A stretch of 23,561 nt of DNA, taken from Myxococcales bacterium UBA1660 (GTDB lineage: Bacteria > Myxococcota_A > Polyangia > Polyangiales > Houyiibacteriaceae). The notes under the pieces were generated by a model. It was not told the DNA's origin and ran no database searches. It was given only the letters and a program-made list of their open reading frames with translations. The stretch covers positions 3,959 to 27,519 of the forward strand of contig DCLA01000058.1 in the NCBI GenBank assembly GCA_002320815.1, given 5' to 3'. Every line of letters begins with the position of its first letter. The stretch's first letter is position 1. Shown in pieces: positions 1 to 10,000 of the stretch. A program made the position numbers and the translations under genes.

Positions 1-930
1 AGAGCCTTGTGCAGGGCTCTGCGGGGGCGGCGCCTGGGACCCTCGGCGACCAGGAAGGTCCGGGACCAGGTCTCGCGCGGCCTGTTGCAGGCGTCCGAGC
101 TGCTCTCGGACGAACTCGACCATCCGCCGGCCCAGTCGCGTCTTGCCGAGCGCGAACACCATGGCGGCGATCGCTCCACCGACCATCACTGCTGCGTCGT
201 TGAGGGTTGCTTCTCCATTGATGACGCGGGCCGCCGCCTCGCCGACGGCATCGGCGATGGCCGGCAGCGACTCCAGCAGCGCGTCGATCGTTCGGATCGC
301 GTCGATGATGTGATAAGCGAGTACCGCGAGCGCACCACCGGGGATTAGACCCGCGACGCCCCACTCCACGAGCGCCTCCACGATCGTGTCGAAGATGGCC
401 TCGCCCAGGCTGCCGCCAAGGATGGAGAAGACCTCGCCCCAGGCGTCGAGAGAGTTCGGATCGAAGCGCTGAGACCCGCTCGGCGCTTCTGGTGACCCGC
501 CATCGGGCGCGGGCGACGGTTGGTCAGATGGTTGCGATGTCGGTCGAGGTGGATCTGGAGCCGGGTTCGGTGTGCTTCGCCGCCGAGGATTGGGTGGAAC
601 GTCCGACGATGGCGGAACCACGAGCGGCTGCTCGGGGTTCGGGAGCGCCACGGCGGTGGCGCTGCCATCGGGATTCAGCCGGTAGAGTGACGCCCCTTGT
701 TGGCGCGCTTCTCGCGCAGCGCCTGCGTAGAGCAGCGCCGGGTCCGAGCCGTCGCCTGTGGCGACGAAGCCGTTCCCATCGGGCGTTACTCCAAGATAGG
801 CCGTTCCTCCTTGGCGGTGAGCCTCGGCGACCTGCTGCTCGGCTGCCCGTACTGCCCCGGCCGGGTCTGCGTTCCCGGCTTCGGTCAGGCCTTCGTGGAG
901 CGCAGTGCGCCAGGCAGGCACATGGGCCTG
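1..930 (-). other. TcC hypervariable region: predicted cleaved cargo, incomplete
   Basis: This is the part of the fusion protein after the RHS core (residue 2054 onward). Arg2013, Asp2026 and Asp2049 sit at spacings of 13 and 23 residues. As I recall, this is the spacing of the catalytic Arg and two Asp in the TcC aspartyl autoprotease of YenC2, so self-cleavage after Leu2053 (DPLGL/QAH) is expected. The region then has four parts. About 90 residues form a compact-looking alpha/beta stretch (GGTAYLGVTPDGNGFVATGD, LYRLNPDGSATAVALP). A Pro/Ser-rich linker with an RRR patch covers about 2145-2208. A helical hydrophobic stretch covers about 2210-2345 (GVAGLIPGGALAVLAYHIID at 2244-2263; GGAIAAMVFALG at 2304-2315). 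A Gly/Pro/Gln-rich tail runs into the window edge. I recognise no enzyme domain. The hydrophobic part resembles pre-toxin segments of polymorphic RHS toxins, so the catalytic toxin probably lies outside. Confidence 0.7.
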
Positions 931-3900
931 CAGGCCCAGTGGGTCCACGAGGGTGATCGGGTTGTTGCGGGCGTAGGCGTACCGGTTCGGTCCATCCACT
1001 TCGCCCGCCGGGTCCGGACTGACCCAGTTGCCGATGAACGGGGCGTAGTAGCGGTACTGGAAGACGTAGAAGCCCGTCGAATCGTCCTGGTGCTTCCCGA
1101 CGTAACGGATGTTCCGGAGCCGCACCTCGCGGACGGCGTTGCCGGCGACGAAGGCGGTTCGGCCGTATGGGAAGTACTCCTCGTAGGCGAGAAGGTCGCC
1201 CTCGCCGTCGAGGTCGAGTGCGACGCTTCCGAGCCGGCCAGCCAAATGGAAGTGCTCTCGAACGGCTGCGACGTCGTCGGTCTCTCGGCCGAACCGATCC
1301 GTTTCCCATCGATGAATCGTCGCCAGCCGCTCGTCGCCGACCGACGCGTGGCTCGACCACCGCGACACCAGCACCGTGTCGCCGCGGGCGACGCGGGTGA
1401 GCTCGCAGTCTCCAAGGGTGATGACCTGGCTGGTTTCGAACGACCCATCGGTGAGGCGGCGGGTCGTCTTCCGGAGCCGTCGAGAGTCCTCGGCGTAGTC
1501 GTAGAGCTCCTCGTCCGGCGATCCGCCGTCGCGCTCGATGAGAATGCAGCGGCGCAGCTCGTCGCGCGGCGACCATTCCAACCGCCGTACGGCGGGAAGC
1601 CGCTCCAGCTGGCCCCGCGCGTTGAACCGATTGCTGGGGTCGCCGATGCGGACGCCGTTCAGGTCGAACGCAGGATGAGAGCGGTTCGAGGTCGGTGAGA
1701 CCCACTTCTCGACGTTCCAGCGGGGTCCGGGGAGGGCTCCTTCGGGACGTTGCTCCCATCGTTCCAGGATGTCGGCGTCGTCGTAGGTGTAGCTGCGCCG
1801 GTAGCGGGTCACGACGCCGCCGTCGTCGAGGCCGAGGAGGCGCGTTCCACGAAATGCTCCCGCAGCGGGCGCGTCGCCGCGATAGTCGCCTGGAAGCAGT
1901 GCCTGGTGGACGCGACCGGTCGCCTCGACGAGGCGGTACCTCGCGTCGTGGCTCATATCCCGTCGCGCATCGACCGTGAGCCCTCGAAGGACGCGAGTCG
2001 CGCCAGGGCGCTGAGCGAGGTCGTCGACCATGACGACGTTGCCCACGGGATCGTAGTGGTGGCGCAGATCCTGGTACGGCGCTTCGCCGGGCAACGCGGC
2101 GTGTCGGCGATAGAGGCGGAAAGTCTCCTCGTCGTAGGTGAACTCCACCTCGACGTCGTTGCCGAGGCGCTGGAGCACGGGCCGACCGTGCGCGTCGTGG
2201 ACCGCCGCAGCGAGAACCGGGCGCGAGGTGCCGTCAGGCGTAAGCAGGGTCAGCGAGGCCGAGGGGCCGCTGCGGAGAAAGCGCTCGGTGCGGCGCGTGC
2301 CATCCGCTAGGAGACTACGAAGCCTGCGACCGAGCGCGTCGAACGTCTGCAGCGTCGTGTGCGGATCGGACTCGAGTGAAACGGTTCCACTCCAGTCTGG
2401 GTCTCGACCGGGATGGGCGGTGAGAGTTCGTCGGTCTTCTACGACCTCCCCGAACGCACCGTAGCGAGGGCGTTCGAGAATTCCGGCGCCGTCCTCGATG
2501 CGGACGACTCGTCCGCGTAGGTTCCGTGCCGCCGCGTCGGACTCCCCTTCGCCGTAGGTCGTTCGCTCCGCTAGCCATGTGGCAGTGCCGTCGGTGATGC
2601 GAAGGCTGGTTGGTCGCCCCGCCCTGTCGAAGGCTCGCCGCTGCTCCGTGGTCTCGTGCCACGCCAGGACCTCTCGCTCGAGCGCATCGTGAAGGGTGAG
2701 TTGCTCGCCTGAGTCGGCGGAACGTTCGATGACCTGGCGCCCCAGGCGATCGAACTCTCGCTCGCTGAGCGTCACTCCGCGCCGGTCGGTGGTCGCCAGC
2801 AGGTTGCCACCGATGTCGAGGTCGACTCGCTCCGTCAGCTCCCGACCGCCCTCGACGGTCTCGGTGGTGGCGAACGTCCGACCGAGTCCATCGTGATGCC
2901 GGCGAATCGGAGTGTCCGCATGTCGTAGTGCTTGTGCGAGTGCTCGATGTTCAGGGTCGGACGAGGGAAGGTCGGCTCTCGCGCTGCGATATTCATCAGC
3001 GCGGAGCACCGAGTCGTTCGCGTCCCAGAGAGTCTCGGACCAGGCGTCGAAGCGAGTCTCGACGCGGGTTCCGTTTGGTTGCCGCAAGAGGATCTCGCGG
3101 CCCAGCGCGTCGAAGCTGGTGAACACGGCCACACCGACTCGGCGGAGGGCGGTCGCGGATTCGAACGAGTGGCCGTCATGGAAGAAGGGCTCGAACGTGG
3201 CGACGAGCTGCTGCTTGGCGTCGTGAACCGGGGCTCCGCTCACGAGCCAGCGCGGGGAGACTTCGGACTCGGTCCGCGCGAGCGCGTTGCCGGCAGTTGT
3301 CCACGCTGGACCGGGCTCCACGAGCATCCGCTCCTGGATCGAACGCCCGAGGCCATCGAAGTAGGCGAGCACGACGTTCGCTCGAGCGGGGACATGGTCG
3401 GGATCGGGGCCTCGATGCACGAACTGCTCTGCGGTCAGCAGTAGCGTTCGAAGCGGGTGGCTGGAAGTCGGGAGCTCGTACGCAAAGGCGCTCTCCATGG
3501 AACCGAGCGCTGCTTCGGGATCGTCAATGGCCGTTTCGATGTCCAAGCCAGCCACGACGGTGGGGACGGGCGCGAACCCGTGGGCAACGGAGGAGTCCGC
3601 AGCATCGAGCGCGTCGCCATATCGACTGGTGGCGACGACGATTCCCAGCGAGTCGTAGACCACCTCGCGCACCGTCTCGTTCGGATCCGTCGTGCGCCAA
3701 GGCGCAAGCCTCCGATAGTCGATCTCGGCCACGGTCGGGTTGTCGACCTCATCCACGATCCGGCGCGCGACGAGCGCGTGTGGGTCCGGCTCGATTCGCT
3801 GAACCCCGCCATCGAAGGCCTCCGTCGCGATCAGGCGGTGGAACTCACCTCGGGGCCCGAAGACGTTCGTCGGGCTCGGCGCGTAGTATCGCCCGGCTTC

Positions 3901-6900
3901 GCTCGAGAAGCCGTGGCCCGAGAGCTCCGCGTCGATGGCGCTCAGTCGACCCCCGAGCACGCGCGAGAGCTGAGCACCATCGTAGGTGGCCTGCTCGGAG
4001 TGGTGGGGGAGGGCGGTGTCGCCGACGGAGCCGAGGGGAAGGGGCGCCGTTCTTCCCGAGTCCCAGTACAGCACCCGCTCGTGTGTGAGCTCGCGAGCGA
4101 TGGGCGCGATGCTGTCGACGTCGAGCGGAGCGTCGAAGGGTCGAGCGGAGTCCAGGAGGGACTCGACGAGTTCGCCGATGTCGTCCTCGACGACGTCCGC
4201 GGGCGTGGGGAGGTGGAGCTCGAACGTCCACTCCTGCACCGGGATGGACGGTTCGAAACGAGTCGGCGTGTCGAATCCGGCCAGCTCTCGGTTCGACGCC
4301 GTGAGCCAAGCGCGTCCTTGCGCTGCGAACGCAACGTGTTCGGCCCGGCGCGGCAACGCGCCTTCCAGGGTCAGAATCGGGTTCAGATACGGATCGACGC
4401 CAAGCGCGCGTGAGACCACGATGCGGGGATCGGAGGGACTACGCTCGTAGTGGGTCTCGACTTGAACGCGTGGAACGACCTGGACGCCCGTACGGTGCCG
4501 ATCGTCCCGTTGTCGCGTCATGCGCACGCTGCGAGACGACTCGGTGATCCGCAGTGGGTCCGGCGCCGGTATTCCTCGTGCGTCGATCGCGAAGAGCTCT
4601 TCTCGGACGAGCACTCCGGTGAGCGCGCCCAGCGCAAGGTGGTGGTCACGTGTGCGGACCGAGCGCGTCTCGAGGTCGCTGATTGGGGGGGGCCGAGCCT
4701 GGAGGTCTCCCGCGTAGTGGTGGCGGGCGAATCGGGAGGCGTAGTCCAGCTCGCCCGTATGGGCGAAGCGTCGCGTCAGGAGAGGTTCGACCTCGCCGAT
4801 GGACTCGCGCGGATCGACGTCCCATGTCTCCACGATCGCGAAGAGTGCAAACCCTCGTTCGAGAGGATCGTAGTGACCGTCGTGGTACTCGAAGCGTTGC
4901 GATCGAGTCCCGCCTCCGATGGGCTCCGTCTCGCGGAGGCCGCTCACGACGGGTCGCTGCTGGGGCAGCGGCGTGTCCCAGCCACGACCCGACGCGACGT
5001 CACGAAGGTAGTGGCGGGTCGAGTGGTCCCACTCGAAGCGTGTCGTGGCACCGAGCCAACTGCGAACTTCACGGACGCGATGGGCGCCCGGGCCTCGCGA
5101 GAGCTCGAGGATGCGCAACACGGAGGTGCCGGCGTCTTCGTCGATCCACGTGATGCAGCGGCTCCCCTCTCCGAATGGGTCCCCCAGCTGCGGCGTCACA
5201 CCATTCGGCACTGGGGCACCGGTGGCCACGACCTCGAGCTCTCCGAATGCGAGTCCACGGAAGTTGGTGGCGCGAAGGACGCCTCCGTCCGCGCGAAGGT
5301 AGAGCAGGTCTGCTCCACCCGTTCCCTCGATGTCGAGCAACAACACTCGAGCCGCGTCGTAGCTGCCTTCCTCACAGAGGCGCGGTGCCGCGTCCATCAC
5401 GACCGGTTCGTCGAAGTCACCGCCCCCGCGGTTCGGCCAGTACCGGACGGATCCGTTCAGAACTTCGACGACGTCGGCCAGCCCGTCCCCGGTCATGTCC
5501 GCCAAGAAGCGGTCCAGCGGCCGCTCAGCGGTCGGCAGCCGTTCGGGGAGAGTGGAGACGTCGATGGGCTGGCCGAACCCCCCGTCGCCCAGGTTCGGGA
5601 GCCAGGTCAGGCCATGGCGGTGAAGGATGGCGACATCGGGTAGACCGTTGCCGGACAGGTCGACGTGACGAACCGTCCCTTCGGAAGCGGGCAAGCTCGC
5701 TGCAACGTCGAACCGTTGCAGCGTCTCCCAGGTGCCGGCTCTGCGATCGAGCCGGTAGTACCCCGCGTTCGGACCCGTTGCCTGAACGAGCTCGGTGTTG
5801 CCGTCGCCGTCGAAGTCCCCGAGCGAGGCTTCCTCGAGGCCGACCGGCCAAGCCGCGAGGAGCTCGTGAGCCCCGAAGTCGCCGCTGCCGAGGTTGCGTG
5901 CGTAGCGAACACCCCCGGCGTCGCGAGTGAGCAGACCTGGAAGCCCTTCTCCGAAGAGGTCGTGCAGCTCGGTCCCAGCTCCGAGGAGCGGAGCTCGGAC
6001 GGCACGGAAGAAGTCCGTCCCGTCACTTCGGGTGTACTCGAGTCGCGACCACGGGGTCGTTCGTTGTTCCGAGCTCGTCGCTCCATACCCGGAACGCCGA
6101 ACTCCGAAGAGCACCGTCGCATCTCGTCCGGCCGCGCTTCCGAGCTCGAGTGCATCGATCAGAGTCGCCGGCTCTCCCAGCTCGGCCGGGAAACGGTGGA
6201 ACATCAGGATTCGTCGGCACAGACGCCGGGTTCGAACCATGAAACCTGGACGGCAGGTCGTCCCGATGTCGGCTCGTGCGCTCCATGGTAGAGAGGGCTC
6301 CGGTCCGGGGTCGGCCTCCGGATGATCGCCGTAGTCGAAGACCGATTCGAAGTGCCACTCGGGCATGGACGCGTCGTCCTCGCCGAAAGGCGCACCGTTC
6401 CCGTACAGGATCCGCTTCACGTACCGCTGACTCGTCGCGTCGCGGAAACGAGTAGCGTCGAGGCTGGCCGATTCGAGCCCCCGAGCATCCTCCGCCTGGT
6501 GGCGGACCACCATCGCGTTGCCCAGTCGATCGTGCGCCGACTCGAGTAACCACCGGAAGGTGTGCTCGGGTCGAGCCGGATCCGCGATCCGGCTCTCACC
6601 GTCGGCTCTGCGGCCGAACACCCAGACGCTCCCGTCGGAGCGGCGCACTCGCCAGTGGACCCGGCGCGTGACGCGATGGACCCATCGCTCTGCACGGACG
6701 GCGTCCACCTCGACCCGCGGTCGATAGCAGCGCACGTCGAAATCGCCGCGAGCGAAGCTCGATGGCCTACCCGTCTCCTCGAGGGGTACGAGCTCCTGAC
6801 CCTGGTATCGAACGATCTCGTCCCCATCGTAGACGGGCACTCCCTCACGAGTGTCCACTTCGATGTGCGGGAGGCCCACCAACGCCCAGCCGAAAGCGAA

Positions 6901-7089
6901 CGGCGAGAGCGGATCGTAGCCGCCGTGCGTCAAGGCGAGCTTCGGACCGAAGCCATCACGGCCTTCGGTCAGGGGAATGGGGATTTGAACGACGGGTGAG
7001 CCGGTCTGGGCGTCTACGGTCGCTTCCACGGTGATGCCGACCTCGGTCGGCTCCGCCTTCAGGAACTCGAGTGGACGCAGCGCAGACAC
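1..7089 (-). CDS. Fused Tc toxin TcB-TcC subunit (SpvB/VCBS/RHS cocoon with toxin C-terminus), partial
   Basis: This frame is open from a GTG at 7089 to the left edge, giving at least 2363 residues and no stop. In Tc toxins, TcB and TcC form a hollow RHS shell that encloses a toxic peptide and docks on TcA. Residues 1-330 are SpvB-like (LTHGGYDPLSPFAFGWALVG near 50-75; GVPVYDGDEI near 100). FG-GAP/VCBS-type motifs follow: GDFDGDGN (about 424), DLSGNGLPDVAIL (about 477), DMTGDGLADVVEV (about 531). TcB-type middle sequence includes RYYAPSPTNVFGP (about 1068). RHS/YD-type sequence runs from about 1300 to the core at 1940-2053 (YEEYFPYGRTAFVAG, YRYYAPFIGNWVSPDPAG, NNPITLVDPLGL). TcB and TcC are usually separate proteins of about 1480 and 680 core residues; their sum matches this 2053-residue fused core. 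The start is chosen because it follows the TcA stop by one base and has GAGGG five bases upstream. The protein has no signal peptide. Family assignment is firm; the cargo is unknown. Confidence 0.95.
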   Translation of the reverse strand, partial: MSALRPLEFLKAEPTEVGITVEATVDAQTGSPVVQIPIPLTEGRDGFGPKLALTHGGYDPLSPFAFGWALVGLPHIEVDTREGVPVYDGDEIVRYQGQELVPLEETGRPSSFARGDFDVRCYRPRVEVDAVRAERWVHRVTRRVHWRVRRSDGSVWVFGRRADGESRIADPARPEHTFRWLLESAHDRLGNAMVVRHQAEDARGLESASLDATRFRDATSQRYVKRILYGNGAPFGEDDASMPEWHFESVFDYGDHPEADPGPEPSLPWSARADIGTTCRPGFMVRTRRLCRRILMFHRFPAELGEPATLIDALELGSAAGRDATVLFGVRRSGYGATSSEQRTTPWSRLEYTRSDGTDFFRAVRAPLLGAGTELHDLFGEGLPGLLTRDAGGVRYARNLGSGDFGAHELLAAWPVGLEEASLGDFDGDGNTELVQATGPNAGYYRLDRRAGTWETLQRFDVAASLPASEGTVRHVDLSGNGLPDVAILHRHGLTWLPNLGDGGFGQPIDVSTLPERLPTAERPLDRFLADMTGDGLADVVEVLNGSVRYWPNRGGGDFDEPVVMDAAPRLCEEGSYDAARVLLLDIEGTGGADLLYLRADGGVLRATNFRGLAFGELEVVATGAPVPNGVTPQLGDPFGEGSRCITWIDEDAGTSVLRILELSRGPGAHRVREVRSWLGATTRFEWDHSTRHYLRDVASGRGWDTPLPQQRPVVSGLRETEPIGGGTRSQRFEYHDGHYDPLERGFALFAIVETWDVDPRESIGEVEPLLTRRFAHTGELDYASRFARHHYAGDLQARPPPISDLETRSVRTRDHHLALGALTGVLVREELFAIDARGIPAPDPLRITESSRSVRMTRQRDDRHRTGVQVVPRVQVETHYERSPSDPRIVVSRALGVDPYLNPILTLEGALPRRAEHVAFAAQGRAWLTASNRELAGFDTPTRFEPSIPVQEWTFELHLPTPADVVEDDIGELVESLLDSARPFDAPLDVDSIAPIARELTHERVLYWDSGRTAPLPLGSVGDTALPHHSEQATYDGAQLSRVLGGRLSAIDAELSGHGFSSEAGRYYAPSPTNVFGPRGEFHRLIATEAFDGGVQRIEPDPHALVARRIVDEVDNPTVAEIDYRRLAPWRTTDPNETVREVVYDSLGIVVATSRYGDALDAADSSVAHGFAPVPTVVAGLDIETAIDDPEAALGSMESAFAYELPTSSHPLRTLLLTAEQFVHRGPDPDHVPARANVVLAYFDGLGRSIQERMLVEPGPAWTTAGNALARTESEVSPRWLVSGAPVHDAKQQLVATFEPFFHDGHSFESATALRRVGVAVFTSFDALGREILLRQPNGTRVETRFDAWSETLWDANDSVLRADEYRSARADLPSSDPEHRALAQALRHADTPIRRHHDGLGRTFATTETVEGGRELTERVDLDIGGNLLATTDRRGVTLSEREFDRLGRQVIERSADSGEQLTLHDALEREVLAWHETTEQRRAFDRAGRPTSLRITDGTATWLAERTTYGEGESDAAARNLRGRVVRIEDGAGILERPRYGAFGEVVEDRRTLTAHPGRDPDWSGTVSLESDPHTTLQTFDALGRRLRSLLADGTRRTERFLRSGPSASLTLLTPDGTSRPVLAAAVHDAHGRPVLQRLGNDVEVEFTYDEETFRLYRRHAALPGEAPYQDLRHHYDPVGNVVMVDDLAQRPGATRVLRGLTVDARRDMSHDARYRLVEATGRVHQALLPGDYRGDAPAAGAFRGTRLLGLDDGGVVTRYRRSYTYDDADILERWEQRPEGALPGPRWNVEKWVSPTSNRSHPAFDLNGVRIGDPSNRFNARGQLERLPAVRRLEWSPRDELRRCILIERDGGSPDEELYDYAEDSRRLRKTTRRLTDGSFETSQVITLGDCELTRVARGDTVLVSRWSSHASVGDERLATIHRWETDRFGRETDDVAAVREHFHLAGRLGSVALDLDGEGDLLAYEEYFPYGRTAFVAGNAVREVRLRNIRYVGKHQDDSTGFYVFQYRYYAPFIGNWVSPDPAGEVDGPNRYAYARNNPITLVDPLGLQAHVPAWRTALHEGLTEAGNADPAGAVRAAEQQVAEAHRQGGTAYLGVTPDGNGFVATGDGSDPALLYAGAAREARQQGASLYRLNPDGSATAVALPNPEQPLVVPPSSDVPPNPRRRSTPNPAPDPPRPTSQPSDQPSPAPDGGSPEAPSGSQRFDPNSLDAWGEVFSILGGSLGEAIFDTIVEALVEWGVAGLIPGGALAVLAYHIIDAIRTIDALLESLPAIADAVGEAAARVINGEATLNDAAVMVGGAIAAMVFALGKTRLGRRMVEFVREQLGRLQQAARDLVPDLPGRRGSQAPPPQSPAQGS

Positions 7090-7090
7090 G

Positions 7091-10000
7091 TCAGCCCTCG
7101 GCCAAGTCCATCACCAGGAGGATGTCGAAGTCATCGGGCGGCTCCGCAGTGCCCCACGACTGAATGGTGAGGGTGTGTTCGCCGACCAGCCCGCCGCCGA
7201 AGGCTCCCGAGAGCGGCGCGGCCTGAAGGGCGGTCAGGAGCGGCCACGGGCTCCAGCTCGACGCGCTGATGGATGTGCCGTTGAGCGTCACTTCCAGGTC
7301 CGGTGCTGCGATCGAGCGAAGCACGATCGACGGGTCGACGATGCGGACCGAGCTTGAGCGAAGGTAGTACGGCAAGACCTCCTCGCCCAGAGCGAAGGCC
7401 ACGGGCGTTCCGGGCGGAGAGCTGATGAGCCGGCGCAGGGTCCCTCCGTGCTCTCGTCGGAGGCTGATGACGCGCCTGCGTGGAGGGGCGGTCGCGAAGA
7501 GGTTCGAGAACGCAGGGGTCGAACCGCCCACGGCGGTCTCCAGCTCCGTTCGACGGGACTCCGAGTGCTCCGCGTCGTAGGCGATGTTGACCAGCACGTC
7601 TTGAATCGAACGGTAGTCGAATGGACGTACGGCCGAGGGCAGCTTGAGCTCCCACTCCGAGACGGCCCCTGCGCCCTCGAAGGGGAGCAAGCGAGCGGCG
7701 CGGAAGTCGAGTTCGAATACCCCGCCGTCTCGTTGCGCGCTGCTGGTGGCGATGCGCGTCACGGGTGGCTCCCCAAAACCTCCGACTGAGGGAGCTTCGG
7801 TGGGGTCACGCCTGAGCTCGTGGGAGAGCAAGCGAGCCTGCACCGGAAGGTTGGTGTTGGGAGGAACGATCGCTGGTACCGTGAGACGCAAAGCGCGGAT
7901 GCGTCTCCGGTAGTGGCCCGGGTAGTAGAGGTCGAAGAACGCCTCGGGCAGCTGGAACGACGCCTCCCCCGCCTCCTGAAGTTGGAGTAGCGCAACGGGA
8001 TCGATCTCACGCAGCGAGAAGGTCTGATCGACCTCCAGGCGCCGCTGGGCGATCTCGTTGTACGCCACCTGCATTCGGCGCAGGTCGTGGGCCAGCCGCT
8101 CCGCGGCCAGGAGGCCCCGTCGGCCGCTGTCCCAGTATCCGAACTGAATGAACGAGTCGTTTCGCCCGAGCTCGTACTGCCACGCGCGCTCCGCTCGCTT
8201 CGCGAACTCGTAGGCGAGTCGGTAGCTCTGGTAGTGAAGCCCGGACACCTGCGCAGCGATCCAATCGTAGAGCTCTTCGCGGCCAAAACGCCGCTCCATC
8301 ACGCGCTGGACCTCTTCGATCTGGTCCAGGCGATCCTCGGCCATCCGCCGCCCCCGCTCGGCCATCGCCAGCCGGAGTCGCCCGGCTGCGATCCGCTGCT
8401 CGGCGGCGCCTCGGTCGATGTCGGCGAGCTCGGCCTGATGGTCCCAGTTCTCCTTGCGGAGCTCATAGCCGGCTTCCGACAAGAGCATCCGGCCTTCGGC
8501 CTCGAGCTGCGAGGCTCGACCCTGTTGCGCCTGGCCTGCGGCATTCGCTGCCGACGACAAGTTGGAACCCCCGAAGCCGCCCTTTCCGACCGGGCTCCCT
8601 CCCGCGCCCGCGGCTCCGAGATCGAAGTTGGGGATGACCCCGTAGATTCCGGCCAGCGTGAACGAGAAGCTCGCGGCCAGTTGATGCGACTTCGCCTGCT
8701 GGGCTTTGAGGAGCTGCTGCTGCTCACGAGGCGTCGTCCGAGGTCGGTCTGCGTAGAAGGTAATCCGGGCCTCTGCCGAATCGAGGGCAGCCTGAACGGC
8801 GGCCAGTTCGGCCTCGGCTTCGGCTACCTGCTCCTCGCGCAGCCGGATGGTGTCCTCTTGGATCTGACGCTCGTGATTGGAGCGCAGCATGTTGAGTTGG
8901 TCGGCGTCCCTCCGCTCGATGGCGGAGAGCAGCGCTTGGCCGAGCGACTGAGTGGCTCCGGCCAGCCCGGCAGCGAGGTCGACCAGCGCGGAGTAGCGCC
9001 GGTGCGGGACCTCGGCGACAGAGACGTCCGAGAGCAGTGTCCGCAGGTCGACTCCCGCGGCCGCAGCCCGCACGAGCAGCTCGGGGTCGATCGGGGGTGC
9101 GAAGAGAGCGAGTTCTCGGCGCTGGCCTTCGATGTCGAGGCAGTTGCGGATCTTGAAGATTCGATCGGCGACTCGGTCCCAGTAGCGCTTTCGGAGCTCC
9201 GGATTCGGTGGCGTGCAGAAGTAGAGAAGGGTTGGGAGCGAGTCGGCTTCTTCTGGGAAGTCGTCGTCGACGACTTCCCAGGCTTCCGTGATGGCCTCCT
9301 CGAGGGCCTCGCCCGGCCCCACTCCCGTACGGAACGACTCGAGTAGCTCGGCAAAGGTTGGGGTGGCAGTCTCGCCGACATCGACGGCTTCCGGCCGAGG
9401 TCCGAGGAGTCGGGCCGCAAGCATGAAGAGCTCCGCAGACTCGGCCACGGCCTCGCGCGTGTCGATGGAGAAGAGCTGGTCCCCCCAGTCGAGCAAGACA
9501 TCCACGTAGCGCATGACGACGGCGGCCATGTACGTGTGGATGCGGGTGCGGGCGATCGCATGCGGGTCGAAGGGGTCCCGCCGCCAGTCACGGATCTGAG
9601 TCAACAACTGGGTGGCGCGCTCGACCGATTCTGGATCGCTGCCGTCGGAAACGAGCACGGCCAGCAGCTCGGAGATGTTGCGGGGCGCGTCCGTTCCCGT
9701 GGCGAACTCCTCCTGAAAAGGCCGGAACCGCCAATAGGACCGAGCAACCTCGGTCGCATCCGCGCCGGCAGGCGCGGCCCGCGACGGATCGAAGATGACG
9801 TGTAGCCATTCGAGAGCCTGCTCGAAGCGCCCCGCCTCGTGGAGCCTCGCCGCGATGAGGAAGGGGGCGTGGAAGAAGAGCTCCCAGTTGTACTCGGAGT
9901 AGGCACCGCCGGCGTCGAAGTCGAGGGAATCGGTCGGGGTCGGTGACGACACCGCGAGCAGTCGGTGTCGAGAGCCGAGCGTGCTCGAGGGTAAAGGCGC

